Shown: in pieces, positions 63,716 to 64,000 of the stretch
Layout of the letters: the number at the start of each line of letters is the position of its first letter
Numbering within the stretch: the first letter of the stretch is position 1
Assembly (NCBI GenBank): GCA_020466095.1
Contig: CM035808.1
Location: 81,260,779-81,324,778, forward strand
Reading direction: 5' to 3'
Length of the DNA: 64,000 nucleotides
From: Chlorops oryzae
Lineage: Eukaryota > Arthropoda > Insecta > Diptera > Chloropidae
Position numbers and translations under genes: made by a program
The notes under the pieces: generated by a model
The model's input: only the letters and a program-made list of their open reading frames with translations
What the model was told of the DNA's origin: nothing
Database searches by the model: none

Positions 63716-64000
63716 TGTGAAAAATCAGCATTAATCAGCACTATAAAGAGATTTGAAAAATCAGCATAAATCAGTACAAAAATCCAAAAATTTTTTGAAA
63801 AACTACACCGCTTTCTGAATTAGAAGAAAAAAAAAGATTCCCCTCATTTTTGTGCGTGTGTTGACAAAACAATCACAAAAACCGCAATCTCGAATTTCCA
63901 TATCATTTTCTTAACACCCAACAAACACAACACAACTCCATTACACTAGGATGAAAGCATTCTTTTATTTGCCTTACACAACATCACTTTCTTCCTCTAC
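63716..64000. other. AT-rich window end with short direct repeats
   Basis: TGAAAAATCAGCATTAATCAG at 63717 recurs as TGAAAAATCAGCATAAATCAG at 63753. Otherwise nothing recognised up to the window end. Confidence 0.45.

Noticed and set aside
1..64000. Host protein-coding genes, tRNA or rRNA genes
   Set aside because: Every recognisable domain is from a transposable element; no cloverleaf-like or rRNA-like sequence was noticed, though short or highly diverged host exons cannot be excluded without a search.

Overview
The window looks like AT-rich repetitive DNA from an insect, most likely a fly (Diptera). Every protein I can name belongs to a transposable element (TE): Pao/BEL and Ty3/gypsy LTR retrotransposons, R1-like and Jockey-like non-LTR elements, mariner, Transib-like, PIF/Harbinger, a TTAA-flanked palindromic MITE, a long-TIR transposon and two Helitrons. 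I see no host gene, rRNA, tRNA or CRISPR array. The dipteran call rests on family composition only, and the species cannot be named.

Layout. 1-15958 is a head-to-tail array of about 5.5 kb units, two full and one truncated, with genes on the minus strand. Each unit joins the 3' half of a BEL element (end of RT, RNase H, integrase, a post-pol zinc-finger ORF, LTR) to a Ty3/gypsy-type gag; each junction carries TTGGGATGGTATTTAAA. 15959-18060 is decayed relatives of the same sequences. 18061-21990 is the plus-strand 5' half of a second BEL element, with LTR end, tRNA-Arg-type primer site, gag, protease and start of RT. 22000-24333 is AT-rich with one unrecognised 246-codon ORF. 24527-31880 is a third, minus-strand BEL element split by a mariner (25795-28815), itself split by a 1956-bp Transib-like element (26415-28370). 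32100-35420 holds relics of PIF/Harbinger, a non-LTR 3' end, a foldback repeat and another non-LTR tail. 35426-45490 is a plus-strand Ty3/gypsy element interrupted by a 5.2-kb, nearly complete R1-like element with an 8-bp target duplication. 45490-49020 is a Jockey-clade element interrupted by a long-TIR DNA transposon and a 100-N assembly gap. 49251-52500 is an LTR, primer site and leader of another LTR element. 52531-56778 and 57065-61364 are two nearly identical minus-strand Helitrons that keep Rep but lack the helicase. 61365-64000 is an AT repeat field, a 731-bp TTAA MITE and a spliced-looking transposon gene relic.

The window is a TE graveyard with readable stratigraphy: insertions can be ordered because removing each one restores the reading frame of its host. 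The most notable items are the Transib-like element, whose end resembles a 23-spacer V(D)J recombination signal; the amplified gag-BEL chimera with a 786-codon in-frame fusion ORF; the relocated zinc-knuckle plus Arg/Ser-rich ORF after BEL pol; and two helicase-less Helitrons sharing two probable introns and the same inactivating defects. I found no convincing new autonomous biological system. Identity statements are by eye; no alignment or database search was run.
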